Shown here: piece by piece, positions 1-12,100 of the stretch
Numbering within the stretch: position 1 is the stretch's first letter
How the letters are laid out: each line of letters opens with the position of its first letter
NCBI RefSeq assembly: GCF_000002425.4
Contig: NC_037273.1
Location: 6,961,506-7,025,505, forward strand
DNA: 64,000 nt
Origin: Physcomitrium patens
Lineage: Eukaryota > Streptophyta > Bryopsida > Funariales > Funariaceae
Reading direction: 5' to 3'
Notes under the pieces: generated by a model
The model's input: only the letters and a program-made list of their open reading frames with translations
Database searches by the model: none
What the model was told of the DNA's origin: nothing
Program-made: the position numbers and the translations under genes

Positions 1-1557
1 GATTGCAGGTTCTGGATGTACTTGAGAAAGTATTTCTCACGATTTTTGATGGTCTAAACACGAAGTGTGCCAAGCAGTTGGAGGCTATCAATGAGCAGTA
101 TCCATTTGAGCCTCTTAAGGTTTGTTCAGCTTTGTTGCTGTAAGACGTTTAATGCTAAGTTCAAAAATTCTGATGACTACATGATGAAGTTCCCTCTAGC
201 AAAGGCTAGATTTAATTTGATTCGGTAGGCATCCAACGAAGAAATCGATAGCATGCCGTGGTTGCGGTTATTGACCTTGTGCATCTTATGCTTTCTGCAG
301 TATTTGCCTCAAACATTGAGGCTTACATTTGCTGAGGGCGTTGCAATTCTTAAGGTTAGTTTTCATCAGCAGTTTGAATCATATTATTGGATCTCGTCGC
401 AATGCTAGAGTGTCGAGGTAGCCTTAATTATGTAATAGTTGCATCAAACTACATGCTTTTGTCTTACAATTTTGAATGGTTTTAGGAAGCGGGTATCGAG
501 GTAGACCCTATGGCTGATTTCAATACCGAGACCGAGAAAACACTTGGGAAACTCGTGAAAGAAAGGTAATTCTCAAAACTACATCAGTTGTCTCGATGTG
601 CTATTATTGATCACAGTGGTTCAACTCGACTAGTGCTGGAATCAGTTTTACAGCTATAATGCCTAATCATGCGAGTATTATTGCTTTTGAGCCCTTTCTT
701 ACTAGCATATCTGACAAAGTGTTCCTTGTGTCTGGCAGGTACAAGACTGACTTCTATGTTCTGCACCGTTATCCCTCTGGAATCAGGCCATTTTACACGA
801 TGCCATGCTGGGACGACAAAAGCTACAGCAACTCTTTTGATGTCTTTATTCGAGGTGAGGACCTATCTACATTAAAAACCAAATGCTAGATTTGAGGCAA
901 CATTTTCGCGTCAAAAAATGTGATGTTTGACTTTTCGATTTATACTCTCTTCGAAGTTCTTTAACTTAAACCTAAATTTGGCGATTAATAGGAAAGGAGA
1001 ATTCTTACGAAATCTGTGCATTGTAACCAAGCATTAGATTATCTTTGAAGTCTTTCAGCTTGTGATCCAGTTGATTTTGTAGATAGAACATGTGGGTTCA
1101 CCAAGTTTGTAAAAGACACATAATTAGAAACTTTCTAATGCTACATTTTACTCTTGTGATCTTTTAGGGGAGGAGATTATTTCGGGAGCTCAACGTATTC
1201 ATGACCCAGAGTTGCTGACGAAGAGGGCAACCGAGTGTGGAATTGATGTCAAATCCCTTACCACATATATCGACTCCTTCAGGTATTTCCAAGTTTGTTA
1301 TATTGTGCCTCATAATTTTCATGGCGGATGGTTCCGTCGTTTTACTGGCTAATTGATGCACTACTTTTTGCTTCAGTGCTTAATGTCCTTGAATAACTTT
1401 TAACCTTCAACTTGTTCCATTTGTCCACAGATATGGAGCACCCCCACATGGAGGTGCTGGTGTAGGCCTAGAACGTGTGGTAATGCTCTTCTGTGCTCTG
1501 AATAACATTCGAAAGACGTCCTTGTTCCCTCGTGACCCACAGAGGCTAGCGCCATGA
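1..1557 (+). CDS. AspRS: aspartyl-tRNA synthetase, cytosolic type (3' part)
   Basis: This is the 3' half of a class IIb aspartyl-tRNA synthetase, which charges tRNA-Asp with aspartate in the cytosol; the 5' part lies outside the window. Exons that splice in frame: about 1-119, 301-354, 486-565, 739-854, 1168-1282 and 1431-1557 (stop TGA 1555-1557). The protein reads through [45 protein letters not shown] and [13 protein letters not shown]. It ends in class II motif 3 ([20 protein letters not shown]) followed by [13 protein letters not shown]. This follows the end of the plant cytosolic enzyme almost residue for residue, as I remember that family. Every junction uses GT..AG and the phases close. 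The first donor is the weaker GTTTGT. The mitochondrial/plastid bacterial-type AspRS has a different C-terminus, so the cytosolic assignment is firm. Confidence 0.95.
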
Positions 1558-3173
1558 GAGTGAATTAGTCACTTCCATTCTTGACCTCTGAAGAGATTTT
1601 GAACCTTATTTCTGATTGAGACTGAAATTTATATCCAATTCACATACGAACGGAATGAATGGCCTATGATTAACCATCAATCTTTTTAAAAGGTTGATAA
1701 TTTTTTGTTTATTTTCGTCATAATTTATGCACGTGGATCCTGTCGAGATCTTGGTACAATTCTTCACCTGTCTAAAGTGCTGCTTACCACGATAACTCTG
1801 AAACCACAACCAATATAATGTGCAATACAATCACGATGATGCAATTGGTGTCGTAGAATGTGTTTTCTGAATTTGCTTTCTAACATGGAACACTATACTC
1901 ATACATGCAATTCCTTAAATTACAGAAGCAGCGATTAAGCTCTGCCATTAAGCACCAGACAGCTAAAGACCCTGAAATCCTAACTTATTCGCCGCAGACG
2001 GTGTCACTGCAAACTATGAACTTGATGGTGTACCTTGCTTAGTGGCTTAAAAAATATGATCGTTGATCTGTGCCGTATCGAAACAGTAATAGAAATGTGC
2101 GGACATTTTTCTCTTTCATCAATGGATGGAGTGTGTAGTGACGAATGATGATACCTAGAATAATTTCAATGAACATTGACTAATTCCCTTAAGTACATTA
2201 TTTTCTCCAATTCATGTCCCCTTATTCATGTCTACAACGTTCCAAGAAACTTTATCCTCGTTCGCTTGCTCTGACCTCCATTTTCACCTCTCTTGAGAAA
2301 ATTCTGTCGCTAGAAACTAGAATGTCGATTTGAACTATTACTCTAGCAGTCCGCGTCAAGATAACTTGGGGCATTCATCTACGAGATTGAGAAAATCAAT
2401 TGCCAATTACCTTCTACTTTCCTTCCAATTCAATACATGATCCTTAACCTTGGCTGCTCTTGTTTGCAATCCTCACAAAGCTTGATCTTAGAGATTGTTA
2501 GCAATTAGGAGCAATAACCACATAGCAGCATATCCAGATAATAACGAGGACATGTGCTCCACAGCTGGTCATCAACTTTCAGAGCATAAGTTGAAGTCCT
2601 GCATCTTCTCTGTACGGTTTTATAAGTAAATCAACTCGGAAATTAAATAATAAAACATCCAGTATTCCAAATCGAATCAGTCATTGATCCATGCCTAACA
2701 GAGTATAATCGAAAAAGAGAAAATGGCATTGTCAGACGCAAAACCGGTTAAGCACACCAAGCATCTCAAAACACAACGTTGAAACGTGCAAGCTTATTCT
2801 CTGCACAAAAATAATATTGGCACAGATACTGTGTAGGGAATAGGCTCCATCATTTGAAGCTGTTAAACAACTACATCTAACTTCCCTCCAATCCACAGGC
2901 ATTATCGCAATAAACTAAATCTGCAGAATGGAACAAAATTCACATGAGGGCTGGAAACTACAATACTGAAAAATCCAGAACTGTAAAAACTGTAGTCAGT
3001 CTATATGATAAAACCTTCAAAATCTGCTGGGCAGATAGACTATAGGGATGGCGTAGGATGTCACAGTATTAGCACTGATGATCGATCTAATTAATTTCTT
3101 TTGGAGGGTAGAATTTTCTCTGTAGCTACGCTACGTAATAGAAACATACCTGAAGCACGGAATTCCCGTCATC
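1558..3173. other. AspRS 3' UTR and intergenic DNA
   Basis: About 1.6 kb without a supportable gene. The first few hundred bases are presumably the AspRS 3' UTR. The short open frames here have no family-like residues and no splice-consistent continuation. Confidence 0.6.
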
Positions 3174-3389
3174 TCAGCTTGATTCCGCAGATTGGTGTTG
3201 CTTGTCAGGGAAATCGGCTACTGGTGGAGGTACGTGAGGCGGGATGGGTAGTTGATCCTCGTGATGAGTCTGCGCTTCGTGAGTGGGATCCATGAACAAA
3301 CGTGCGCCGAGAGCTACAACGGGCATGGCGAGACAAGCCCACAGAACTTTCTTGGCCACCTCAGGAGTTACCGCAATACCGTGTCCCAT
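3174..3389 (-). CDS. possible small single-pass membrane protein (71 aa)
   Basis: I do not recognise this gene. The frame encodes 71 residues starting MGHGIAVTPEVAKKVL. A hydrophobic stretch follows at about residues 15-33 (VLWACLAMPVVALGARLFM), then a His/Pro-rich hydrophilic tail (HVPPPVADFPDKQ). The start has a strong plant context (GCAAAATGG). An AG acceptor (GGGCAG) stands a few bases upstream, consistent with a 5' UTR intron, and a CAG/GTATG donor lies shortly after the stop, consistent with a 3' UTR intron. Size and shape resemble the small subunits of mitochondrial inner-membrane complexes, but that is only a guess. A chance ORF is possible; the other-frame ORFs here are longer but look less protein-like. 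Confidence 0.4.
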   Translation of the reverse strand: MGHGIAVTPEVAKKVLWACLAMPVVALGARLFMDPTHEAQTHHEDQLPIPPHVPPPVADFPDKQHQSAESS

Positions 3390-4560
3390 TTTGCCCTGCC
3401 CAACTCAAATTTCGTACACTTAGTTAGATATCGCTCTCGAAATTTTCAGCTACTTTTAAAATGCAATGTGAGCGGCTCTCCAACACGGAGCCAAGTCTCA
3501 TTACTATCAAAGCCCTTGCTTAACCCTAAACCCCTCTCTGCCGGTAAACAGTCGAGCATTACCTCTCTATCGACAAAAATCTAAAATAAAATTCCAGGTA
3601 GCTACAAACGTGAAATTGAATTTGCATGTAACTTAGTCAGAAGCTTTCTAACCGTTCGAATAATCGAAACAATCCCACGCAACGACAATTCACTTCAATG
3701 TATAGGAGACCAATCCTCCTGACGCCCGCAAACCCTGAAAAATGATGCTCAAAGTACTACACCCAATTCTGCAAACCCTTTTCCTACTTTTCCCAAATCA
3801 GGTCCTTACGCATTACCAGTGTCTCCACCACGACACCATTGTTTCCACTCTCACCTTGTGCAACGTAGATGTACTCTCAAGCACCACGTAGCTGAAGCGA
3901 GACAGGCCACGCACCACTGTCAGATGTACAGGTCTGGTACATAGACCTCGAAGAAAGGCTGCTCCACTTAGATTTTTGCGTGGAAATGCAGAAGACGGCG
4001 TTTCGTAAATCTACATAAAAGTCCGGCAATTGGGTTCAAAACCCCCAGATGAGGATCTGGAACAACACTGGAGAATCCACGGCCTACACTCTGCCAGTTC
4101 CTAACATGTACTGCCACAATTCGAATTCACCCCCTGTCCAATTTTCGGATTCCCGCAGCTCGGCTGCACAGAACACCTTCCGCTTGCATGGTCGGCGAAT
4201 CATTCAATCGACGGTGTGATATTTGTATTGGTTAGTTTCCCTTCCACTTATCGATCCCCTCAGAAAATTCCTGACACCCACGACGAGAGAAAGAGCACAG
4301 GAGCTCCGCATCACCTCGTCGACGGAGGTCTGGATGGTCACCATTTGTTGGGTCTGTTCTCTTCGCACCGTGTGGTCGGGTTTCTCACCGACAGAAGCGC
4401 CCCTCGCAGGGGAAATTAGGGTTTCACTCTTATTGAGGTCCCAGTGTTCACACCTGGTGCTGCAACAGTGTAATCCCGACATACCATCTATGGGCATCAA
4501 AGTTGGGTAGTGGAGTTGAGAAGAACATCTACATGGTGTGTGAAAACATGATATTTACAA
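3390..4560. other. spacer with telomere-like motifs, possible 5' region of the small minus-strand gene
   Basis: No coding exon can be supported. On the plus strand CCCTAAACCCC occurs near 3522-3534. Near 4418-4427 there is ATTAGGGTTT, which reads AAACCCTAA on the minus strand. That is the plant telo-box, common in promoters and 5' UTRs of growth and translation genes. The position would suit a promoter for a leftward transcript such as the 3174-3389 gene. The ORFs at 4204-4510 on both strands overlap each other and look like shadows. Confidence 0.4.
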
Positions 4561-5858
4561 AAATACTTAAAACATGGTCATTATGATGTACATAGGGTTG
4601 TAAAAATACTTTCGGGAATATTTGGCTTTATAAGCATTGTTTGCATTGACAACAATGCTAGTGAAATGATTTTACTTAAGTGTTTGAAACATAAGTTTTA
4701 GATGTAGGTTTTGTACAACAATCCCTAGGTTTGATTTGTAGATGAATATTGCTTAGCAAAATATTAGCTATGGTAGGTCAAGGATAGGTTATTAGTTTTT
4801 TTTTTTTTTGCTTGTTGTGTTTAAGCTTAGGAGCAACATGTAGGGAACATGCAAAAGGTAGAGTCCTACTTTGTATAAAAGTATATACTTTTGCTCCAAA
4901 ACTAGTATTACAAAAGTTTGTATGTGTAGTAGAGAGATGTGTTGTGATCTTGGAGGTCTTGGGTTTGATCCTTATCAGTGGCATCTACATAATGTCATCT
5001 AATGTATTAATTTATAAATTCTACCTTAGAAGATTATGTCTTTCTTTAAGTTCTTTCTATCTCTAGTTTTTTTAGATTGGGCTTCTCTCACTTCTAGCCT
5101 CTTTTCATAAAATAAGCTTCTAAATTAAGTAGACATGCTCAAATTTTTTGGACCAACTCAAATTGTTTATTTGGATGATCACCAATTTTAAATATTCATC
5201 GTCTAATGTACTTCATATAAATTTGATTTTTAGTTGCCTTTAGAAGTGCAACCATAACATTAAACCACATCAATTCACACATCTCAAACTTAATAGCACA
5301 ATTTCTATCTTTTGTATTAGGAAGCATAAATGGTTTAGAGGATGATTCATAGAGGATTGTAAGACAAATAGAAGTTTAACTTGTGATAATCTACCTAATG
5401 AAGTAACAACTACAAAAAATAAAATAAAAATAAAAAACAAGTGATAATTTTGAAGAATGTTCTATGAATCAAAGTAAATTAAATTAGAATACAAAGAACT
5501 TTTCAGTTACATGCAAGAACAAGATGCATCCCTAATTTCTTAGTATTAGTTAATATTGCACCTATAAGAAGCATCAAGGCCAATCCAATCCCTTATTGTT
5601 TTAATTGACCTTATTTATTCTTTAAATTTTATTTCTCTATTCTATTCTATCATTTTGATTCCTTTTATTATCATGCACAAAAATAAAATTTATAAAAATA
5701 AAATAACATTAAGTTAAACATTATTTATCACTAATTTAAGTATATCTACCAAGACATTGTGATTATGAGTATAATGTCATAAAAAAGTTATTTTGGAGTT
5801 CCACAATTATATATCAAAAATTATTTAAAATAGATTATACTTAAAGCTTAAGAGTGTG

Positions 5859-5897
<39 letters not shown>

Positions 5898-7423
5898 CTA
5901 TGATACTACATCAGTATATATATATATATATATTTTTTTTTTTCTTCTAAAAATATTAAAATGTGTACCCATTTTCTTTAGAAGAAAAATAAATGTGCTA
6001 ATTAGATGTTTTGGTTACTCTCAATTGAAAGTTTCCATTGGATTACAAGATTATTAAATAAACTCCAATAAAATAAGATATATAGAAGAATGTAACTAAA
6101 CATTTGGATGAACTAGCAACTTAACTTGTGATTTGAATAGACAAAGATTCAAAATCCATGTTTGTTAGTATTTCCTCAAAATAATAAGTGGGCTTCAAAA
6201 TTATGTATTAGATGTTACAACATTATAAGATTTAGATTATACTTGATATTAAATGCAACCAATTGTATCAATTTTTATTAGAAGGCTTTTGATTAGCAAC
6301 TTTATACAAGTGTAGATATTATGTTTCTAGTCCTTTCATTACATATTATGATCATTATGTCTGAAATCTACTTTTATGGATAACTTATAAATCACCACAT
6401 CCGGTTACATATTGATAGATTTATTTCCAAATATTGTAATGAACTTGCTATTTCATTTATTAATTGGAAGTACATAACACTATGTCAAGCCAGCAAAATC
6501 GCTGGTGATCTCCTTTCAAATAGATGTATGATCTTAAGCTTGACACTCATGTCACATATATGAACAAGTTAGAAAGGACTACAAAAATGTAGTACATTCC
6601 TTACTACGTTGGATTCTAGTTGGATTCTACATGATTTGAATCTGAATTGCCGATACAAAAGGCCTCTTCCAGAAGAGGGATAGAAGGGAATGACTGATTG
6701 ATCACAAAAAGCTTGCATTTACAAGACAAATGAGGGAACGAGAGGTACGGTGAACTTGGAGCTCAAGCAGCAATCGACTTGATCAGACAAATGCGTATTC
6801 ATCTCTGATGACAAAATGAGAACGGGTTGCCGAAGTTCCATCCAGCCAAACAACCCATCTAGGTTTGAACAAGTTTGGACAGATCTCAGTATCATCATGG
6901 TCATCATGGTTTCTCTTCAAATGACAACTTGAGATTATCTATTCAATCGTCCAGAATTGCGTTCACAATTTGAGTACCACCACTAACTTATACCTTCAAT
7001 GAACAGCCTCTATGGTTCCTCGCTATACATTGCTTTATCAAATTGCACATCTCGAGGTTCATGAGGCAACTCTGAGGAGTGCAACGAAACGCTGCTTCCA
7101 TCGGTTCAATCTCTGCACGATGACTTGTAATCGAAGTTTGACCCTATTTTTCCCTTCATGTCAAAGACGGCGATTTGCGCCTCTGGTGAAGACTTATCAA
7201 TAGTGGAGCACCTCAACGATCTCAGTAAGCCTTGAAACAAACCCTCAACGATCATCTGGAACAATACAGAAGTGCTTCTATTATATCTCACAATACGTGT
7301 GCTGAACTAAACACTGACTGAATTTTTAAAAAGATGGTAGAAAAAGGAAAGAGGAAAAAGTTACCTCGATAAATTTGCTGGAATCATGAGTGTCAAACGT
7401 ACAACGGGCGAACTACTGCGAGA
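4561..7423. other. AT-rich intergenic DNA, then probable RF2 3' UTR side
   Basis: 4.56-6.6 kb is AT-rich and holds no gene I can support. It includes two (AT)n tracts (about 5862-5894 and 5915-5932) and a possible tRNA-derived element near 4.87-5.07 kb. About 6.65-7.42 kb is less AT-rich and may be 3' UTR of the leftward RF2 gene. Its short ORFs show no recognisable motif. Confidence 0.5.
5862..5932. repeat. (AT)n microsatellite pair
   Basis: Two pure AT dinucleotide runs separated by about 20 bases, followed by a poly-T run. Confidence 0.9.
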
Positions 7424-10400
7424 CTAAGGAGCAGAAGAGCTCGCCAAGTAGGCCATAATAAAGCCGTCGATTTCACCATCCAATATTGAACTAGGATCCG
7501 AGACCTCATAGTTCGTACGTAAATCCTTCACCATCTGGTAAGGCTGGAATGTACTCGCATACAATGCAACTTCCTTTGTTACGTCTTTAAAATAGGTGAA
7601 AGATTGTGGTTGAAATAGGGCGAAAATTTACAAAAATAAGAAGTCTATTTTCTCACACCTAAGGATTACGATTAAGAACTTTAAAATAAATCACAAAAAA
7701 CATTCTGACCTGAAGAACATATGAGCGGATTTGATTGCCCCACGAAACATCGGAAAGGGATTGTGTGTGTTGGGCATTGGCTTTTGCCCTACGTGTCACT
7801 TCCATTTGATGAAGACGAGACTGCAGCATACTTAAGGCTGTTGCCTTATTTCGATGTTGTGATCTACATGTAACATATAGGTAAGCATCGCTCGGGAACA
7901 CAAAAATAAATTTCACATGTGGGCACATAACGATCAATAGTAATACATAATCTACTCTTTCCCGATAAAACATTCACCATTATTCTACAGACTGACTGCA
8001 TTCAGCAGTAAATTGCCGAGGATAATTAGTATTCAATACCTGTCAGCCTGACATTGTGTAACAATACCAGTAGGGATGTGAATAATGCGGACAGCACTCT
8101 CTGTTTTGTTGACATGCTGACCACCGGCCCCACCAGCTCGGAATCTCTCTATTCGTAGATCACTTTCGCCAATCTCAATGCTTACTTCCGACTCATCAAG
8201 CGCAGGTATCACTGCAACCGCTGCGAAGGAAGTGTGACGGCGCTTGCCTGCATCAAAAGGAGAAATGCGCACGAGACGATGGACACCTGCTTCTGTTTTA
8301 GCATATCCATATGCATAAAGCCCATCCACTCGTATTGTTGCCCGCTGTAGCATAACATCAAATTCCACAACACGTGAACTTTCTTCTTTGACCGACTAAT
8401 TTTCTGAACCCCATACATCTCCCATAAGTTTAGTAAGGTAATCCAAAGACAACACAGATTCCTTGATGTTATGCGCTATAAACAGGCTATTTAGGAAATA
8501 ATAGCAAGTAGATCCGGCTGTGAGAGACAAACACGAGGTCGTCACCACCAACAGATCGGTTAACACGCATGAACAGTAATGTCTACGAAAGTCCAAGACC
8601 GAAATGGATAATGTGACGGTACCTATATTTCAATCTCACCTGTTACTGAAACAAAAACACAGACAAGTAAAACAAAGAACAAAACAATTGTGAGAAGGCT
8701 AGCTGGAAAAAAAGGATAATGTTGTCCAGCGTAACAAAGTACCTTTATGCCAGCCTCTTCACCAGGCATCTCATCTACCACTGTTACTTCGTAGTCACGA
8801 GTTTGAGCCCACATTCTGTACATCCGCATGACCATCGCTGCCCAGTCCATGCTTTCGGTTCCTCCTGCCCCCGCCTGGACCTACAATCCAGCGCACCCTT
8901 CAATCAGGAAGACATACGCAGTGAAGTTTCAGATGTTGCCAATAGCGGTTACTAACTTCTGGGTAAAACGCAGGTCAGGACGATGATCAGCCGTGAAAAG
9001 GTTGCTAACATATTCTTAGCTGGGGTAGGAACTACAAATGTTGTCCATGCACCCAGCAGCAACACAATGAAGACCATACACGAGGGCAGCAGGATCGAGT
9101 GTAGGGACATTCACATAGCGAGCCTGTTCACCTCTATAAAACAGGAGCGTGAATCATGTTCTCCCGAAAGCAACGCCACTAACTCCCTCTCGCTAGCGGT
9201 CTTACGGAGTTCCGCCAGGCCTTGTGTTACATCCTGCAATCAAGTTATGCGCAGTTAATATAACCGTAAATAAACCCAAACTATTTTCCAGCACAAACAG
9301 ACGGTATCTTCATGCTGATGAGATGATTTTACATCACCTAGCAAAGTCAGGCAATTCCAACTATTCATAACTTTTCAATTATAGGTACTTGATTGGTAGA
9401 GTAACCGATATTTCAAAAACAAAAGCAGTCACTAGAAGACCATATTACCACACTATAAAGAAGGCCCAAACAATAATCTACACACACACACACACACCAT
9501 GGTATTACGAAAACGTGATTGATATCTGGCTCTGTTTTGCGATTCAGCTGTCAGACTGGAAGGTTTTCTTCCATTCTCAGATACCTTGGCCTTGAGGCAA
9601 TATAGAAGTAAATTAATTTGGAATCTATTGTATACACGCTCAAACTATAGGACAGACAATGCTGAAGAGGACACTCACTTACTGTGACTACTTGAGTATC
9701 ATTCTCTTCGTGGGCAAGCTCTGCAAGTCCAACATGCTCAAGCAACTCGTCTTCCATACTGATCACAGACTTCACTTGACCTGACAGCGCACCTCTCTCT
9801 CGGCTAAACTGGCCAGCTTTAGCAGCATTTTCCCATAGATTTGGCTTTGCTAATTCGACGTCCAACTCCTGAACCCTGGCAAGCAGTTTTTTCCACTACA
9901 CAAAGCAGAGCACAGCATAGCAACGAAGAGAAATACTCAAAAATCTGAAAAATTCGCCGGGTGTGAATGAGAATTGTACGTCAAACGGAAATTGATATAG
10001 GCATGGAATTTTGGAAATGCCTTGTGCAAAGAAAACTAATCACAGTTCAAAGTAAATTGAAAATAAATGAACACACAAATAAAGTAAGCAAGTGTTCATT
10101 GGGTTCGTGACTCAAAATGTGCCAATGTTACGATGGTGGAATTATTGTACGCATACACCCATCTAACAATGTTGACGTTTGTAATCTTCTGCCAAAAGGA
10201 AAAAGCCAAATTTCTTTTTTTCACAGGTGTTGGCCATAAACCCTAAACCCTACAGGAAGCCACCGGCCCATCCCCACGAATACCATGAGATCGTCCAAAG
10301 GACCTATGATCCAGTGACGAAACCTTCTCAGATGTTGGGTGCAATCAGTTTCCTATCCGGGTGTGAATGAGAACTGTGCATGATATGTAATACAGATTCA

Positions 10401-10881
10401 CACAGAAGAACAATGACCTCGTGCCTCAGATGTCATCCTCAAATTCTAGAGACTTAATCGAGGCCTTCAACAAACATAATTGTCCAAATTGCTGAAGAAG
10501 ACTACACAAGAGCATAGCGCTGGGAACAGAGGACATCGCACCCAGCCCAAAAAAACCAATGCGCAAAAACCCAAGTCCTGACAGGGCGGTCGCAAACCAA
10601 ATCACCTCAAGGCGAGCTTTGATGAGATCGATAGACCGAGCCACAGCAGCTGCATGGCTCCGCCAATCGCTTTCACTCTCAGGGCTAACCTGCCACCCAC
10701 GCGCAATCACCTCCGCAGCTCCTCCCCGCTCCCGCATCCGATCATTGTCACTGCGATCCTCGCATTCTCTGAATCCCGCAGTGAAGAGTGCCCTTTGTCC
10801 CTGCGTGCACAGCGACTCCCACGAGCGCCTCAGCACAACGCTCGCGACTCGACGCCCCGCCGCTGCCGCCCACATTCTCAA
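7424..10881 (-). CDS. PRFB: organellar peptide chain release factor 2 (RF2 / PrfB type)
   Basis: Class I release factor that reads UAA/UGA stops and triggers release of the organellar nascent chain. Exons in transcript order: 10881-10606, 9895-9683, 9233-9132, 8880-8743, 8344-8040, 7863-7710 and 7543-7424 (stop 7426-7424); 435 aa. Residues 1-50 are Arg/Ala/Ser-rich with few acidic residues ([20 protein letters not shown]), like an organellar presequence, more mitochondrial than plastid in style. [12 protein letters not shown] is at about 200-211. The RF2 codon-recognition tripeptide SPF is at 271-273. The catalytic GGQ sits in [13 protein letters not shown], with Q319. The C-terminus [17 protein letters not shown] is typical of PrfB. 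SPF rather than the PxT of RF1 fixes the subtype. All seven exons join in phase. A start two codons downstream (10875) is also possible. The targeting compartment is inferred only from the N-terminus; plastid PrfB proteins are the alternative. Confidence 0.93.
9480..9499. repeat. short (CA)n microsatellite in an RF2 intron
   Basis: A run of ACACAC repeats lying in the intron between RF2 exons 2 and 3. Confidence 0.85.
10237..10252 (+). repeat. two-unit telomere-like repeat (AAACCCT) in RF2 intron 1
   Basis: AAACCCTAAACCCT lies in the first intron of the RF2 gene. It matches two units of the plant telomere repeat and the telo-box. It may act as a promoter-proximal regulatory motif or be a chance interstitial telomeric repeat. 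Confidence 0.6.
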
Positions 10882-10923
10882 CCTCCCTCCCTCCCGATTC
10901 TGTCTGCTCTTCTCACCTCCACT

Positions 10924-10963
<40 letters not shown>

Positions 10964-12100
10964 GTCTCTGTGTGTATTCTTCACCCTCCAGCCATCGCCG
11001 AAAATCCGCGCGCACGCATGCGAGTAACGGGGGCGATGCAGCGATGCGATGCCACACCACCGCGAGGCGCAGGAGCCTCAAAACCCCTCCCCCACTGTTC
11101 CTTTTTACTTTTTCCACCTTTGTGCCTTTTACCTTTACTTTTCTTCTTCTTCTTCTTCTTCTTCATCTATGAGCTAGATCAGAATGTGTGCTCGCTTCCA
11201 ACTTCGCTGCTTGCTTGTGATGTTCTTCTCCAATGGGGGGGGGGACTTGATTCTGTTGGTTTTGTTGATTCTATTTTGAGCTGCTACCCTCCAGAATAAG
11301 TTAATTTAAAATGAGGGAGGGACTACTATAAATAGATAAAAACATAGATAGAAAGATGTGGAAGGGAGTCAAGAGACTTTGATTATTCTCTTAATTCAAA
11401 TAAATAAATCTATCTATCTATCTATGAAAAAATAAAAAATAAAAAATAACGTTGTGTATGCTCCAATTTTTTTAGGATAGAAACAAAAGTGATTGGGTCA
11501 AGAATTGTAAGTAGATTTGAAAGAATAATCAATTCACCAACTTATATATGGAGATTTTGAGCACTTGGCATGCTTGAAACACATGGCACCTCTATTCAAA
11601 GATTTTTTAAACAATTTTAGGTCTCCATAAATGTAAGATGTATTCTTTTGAATATTGTTGTTTTTTTCTCTCGTTGGGGTGTTGCAAGTCAAGCACTTTA
11701 CTTTGTATTCTTACATGTTCTTTAGATGCCAAGAATCTAAATTAGCAGAAGATGCACAACATATGCTGTGAAAAAATATACTTGAATAGAGATATATCTA
11801 TCTATTATATAAAACAGTTTGGGCATAAAGACAAAGAGATAAAAGAAATCTTTTGATTGGCCAAACATGGAAACAATGGAATATGAATGAATGAGAGAAT
11901 GGATGGTAGTACAAATACATATAAAATCAATTAGACATGATTAAGTGCTTCAGAATTAGGGTTTATTAAAACATTATGGAGAAACAAGTCATTTGGATAA
12001 TCTATGCATCCAATATGAGGTGCCAGTTGGGTACCTATTATGCTTCAACCATTGCAAATGAAAGAGAAAGTAGGGAACCATAAAATATTCTACACACAAC
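10882..12100. other. RF2 5' UTR/promoter side with CT-rich tracts, then AT-rich spacer
   Basis: Upstream of the RF2 start come a (CT)n run (about 10929-10975; GA-rich on the transcribed strand, as often in plant 5' UTRs) and a (CTT)n run (about 11141-11165). The remainder is AT-rich spacer with a short (TCTA)n at about 11409-11424. No gene is supported. Confidence 0.6.
10929..10975. repeat. (CT)n tract next to the RF2 start
   Basis: A nearly pure CT dinucleotide run about 50 bases upstream of the RF2 ATG (reads GA on the minus strand). Confidence 0.9.

Noticed and set aside
4021..4075. GGGTTCAAAACCCCC considered as a tRNA T-arm
   Set aside because: No matching acceptor stem, D-arm or anticodon arm around it.
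10559..11299. 246-codon plus-strand ORF over the RF2 first exon and CT tract
   Set aside because: It is antisense to the RF2 N-terminus and dominated by Ser/Leu from the (CT)n repeat.
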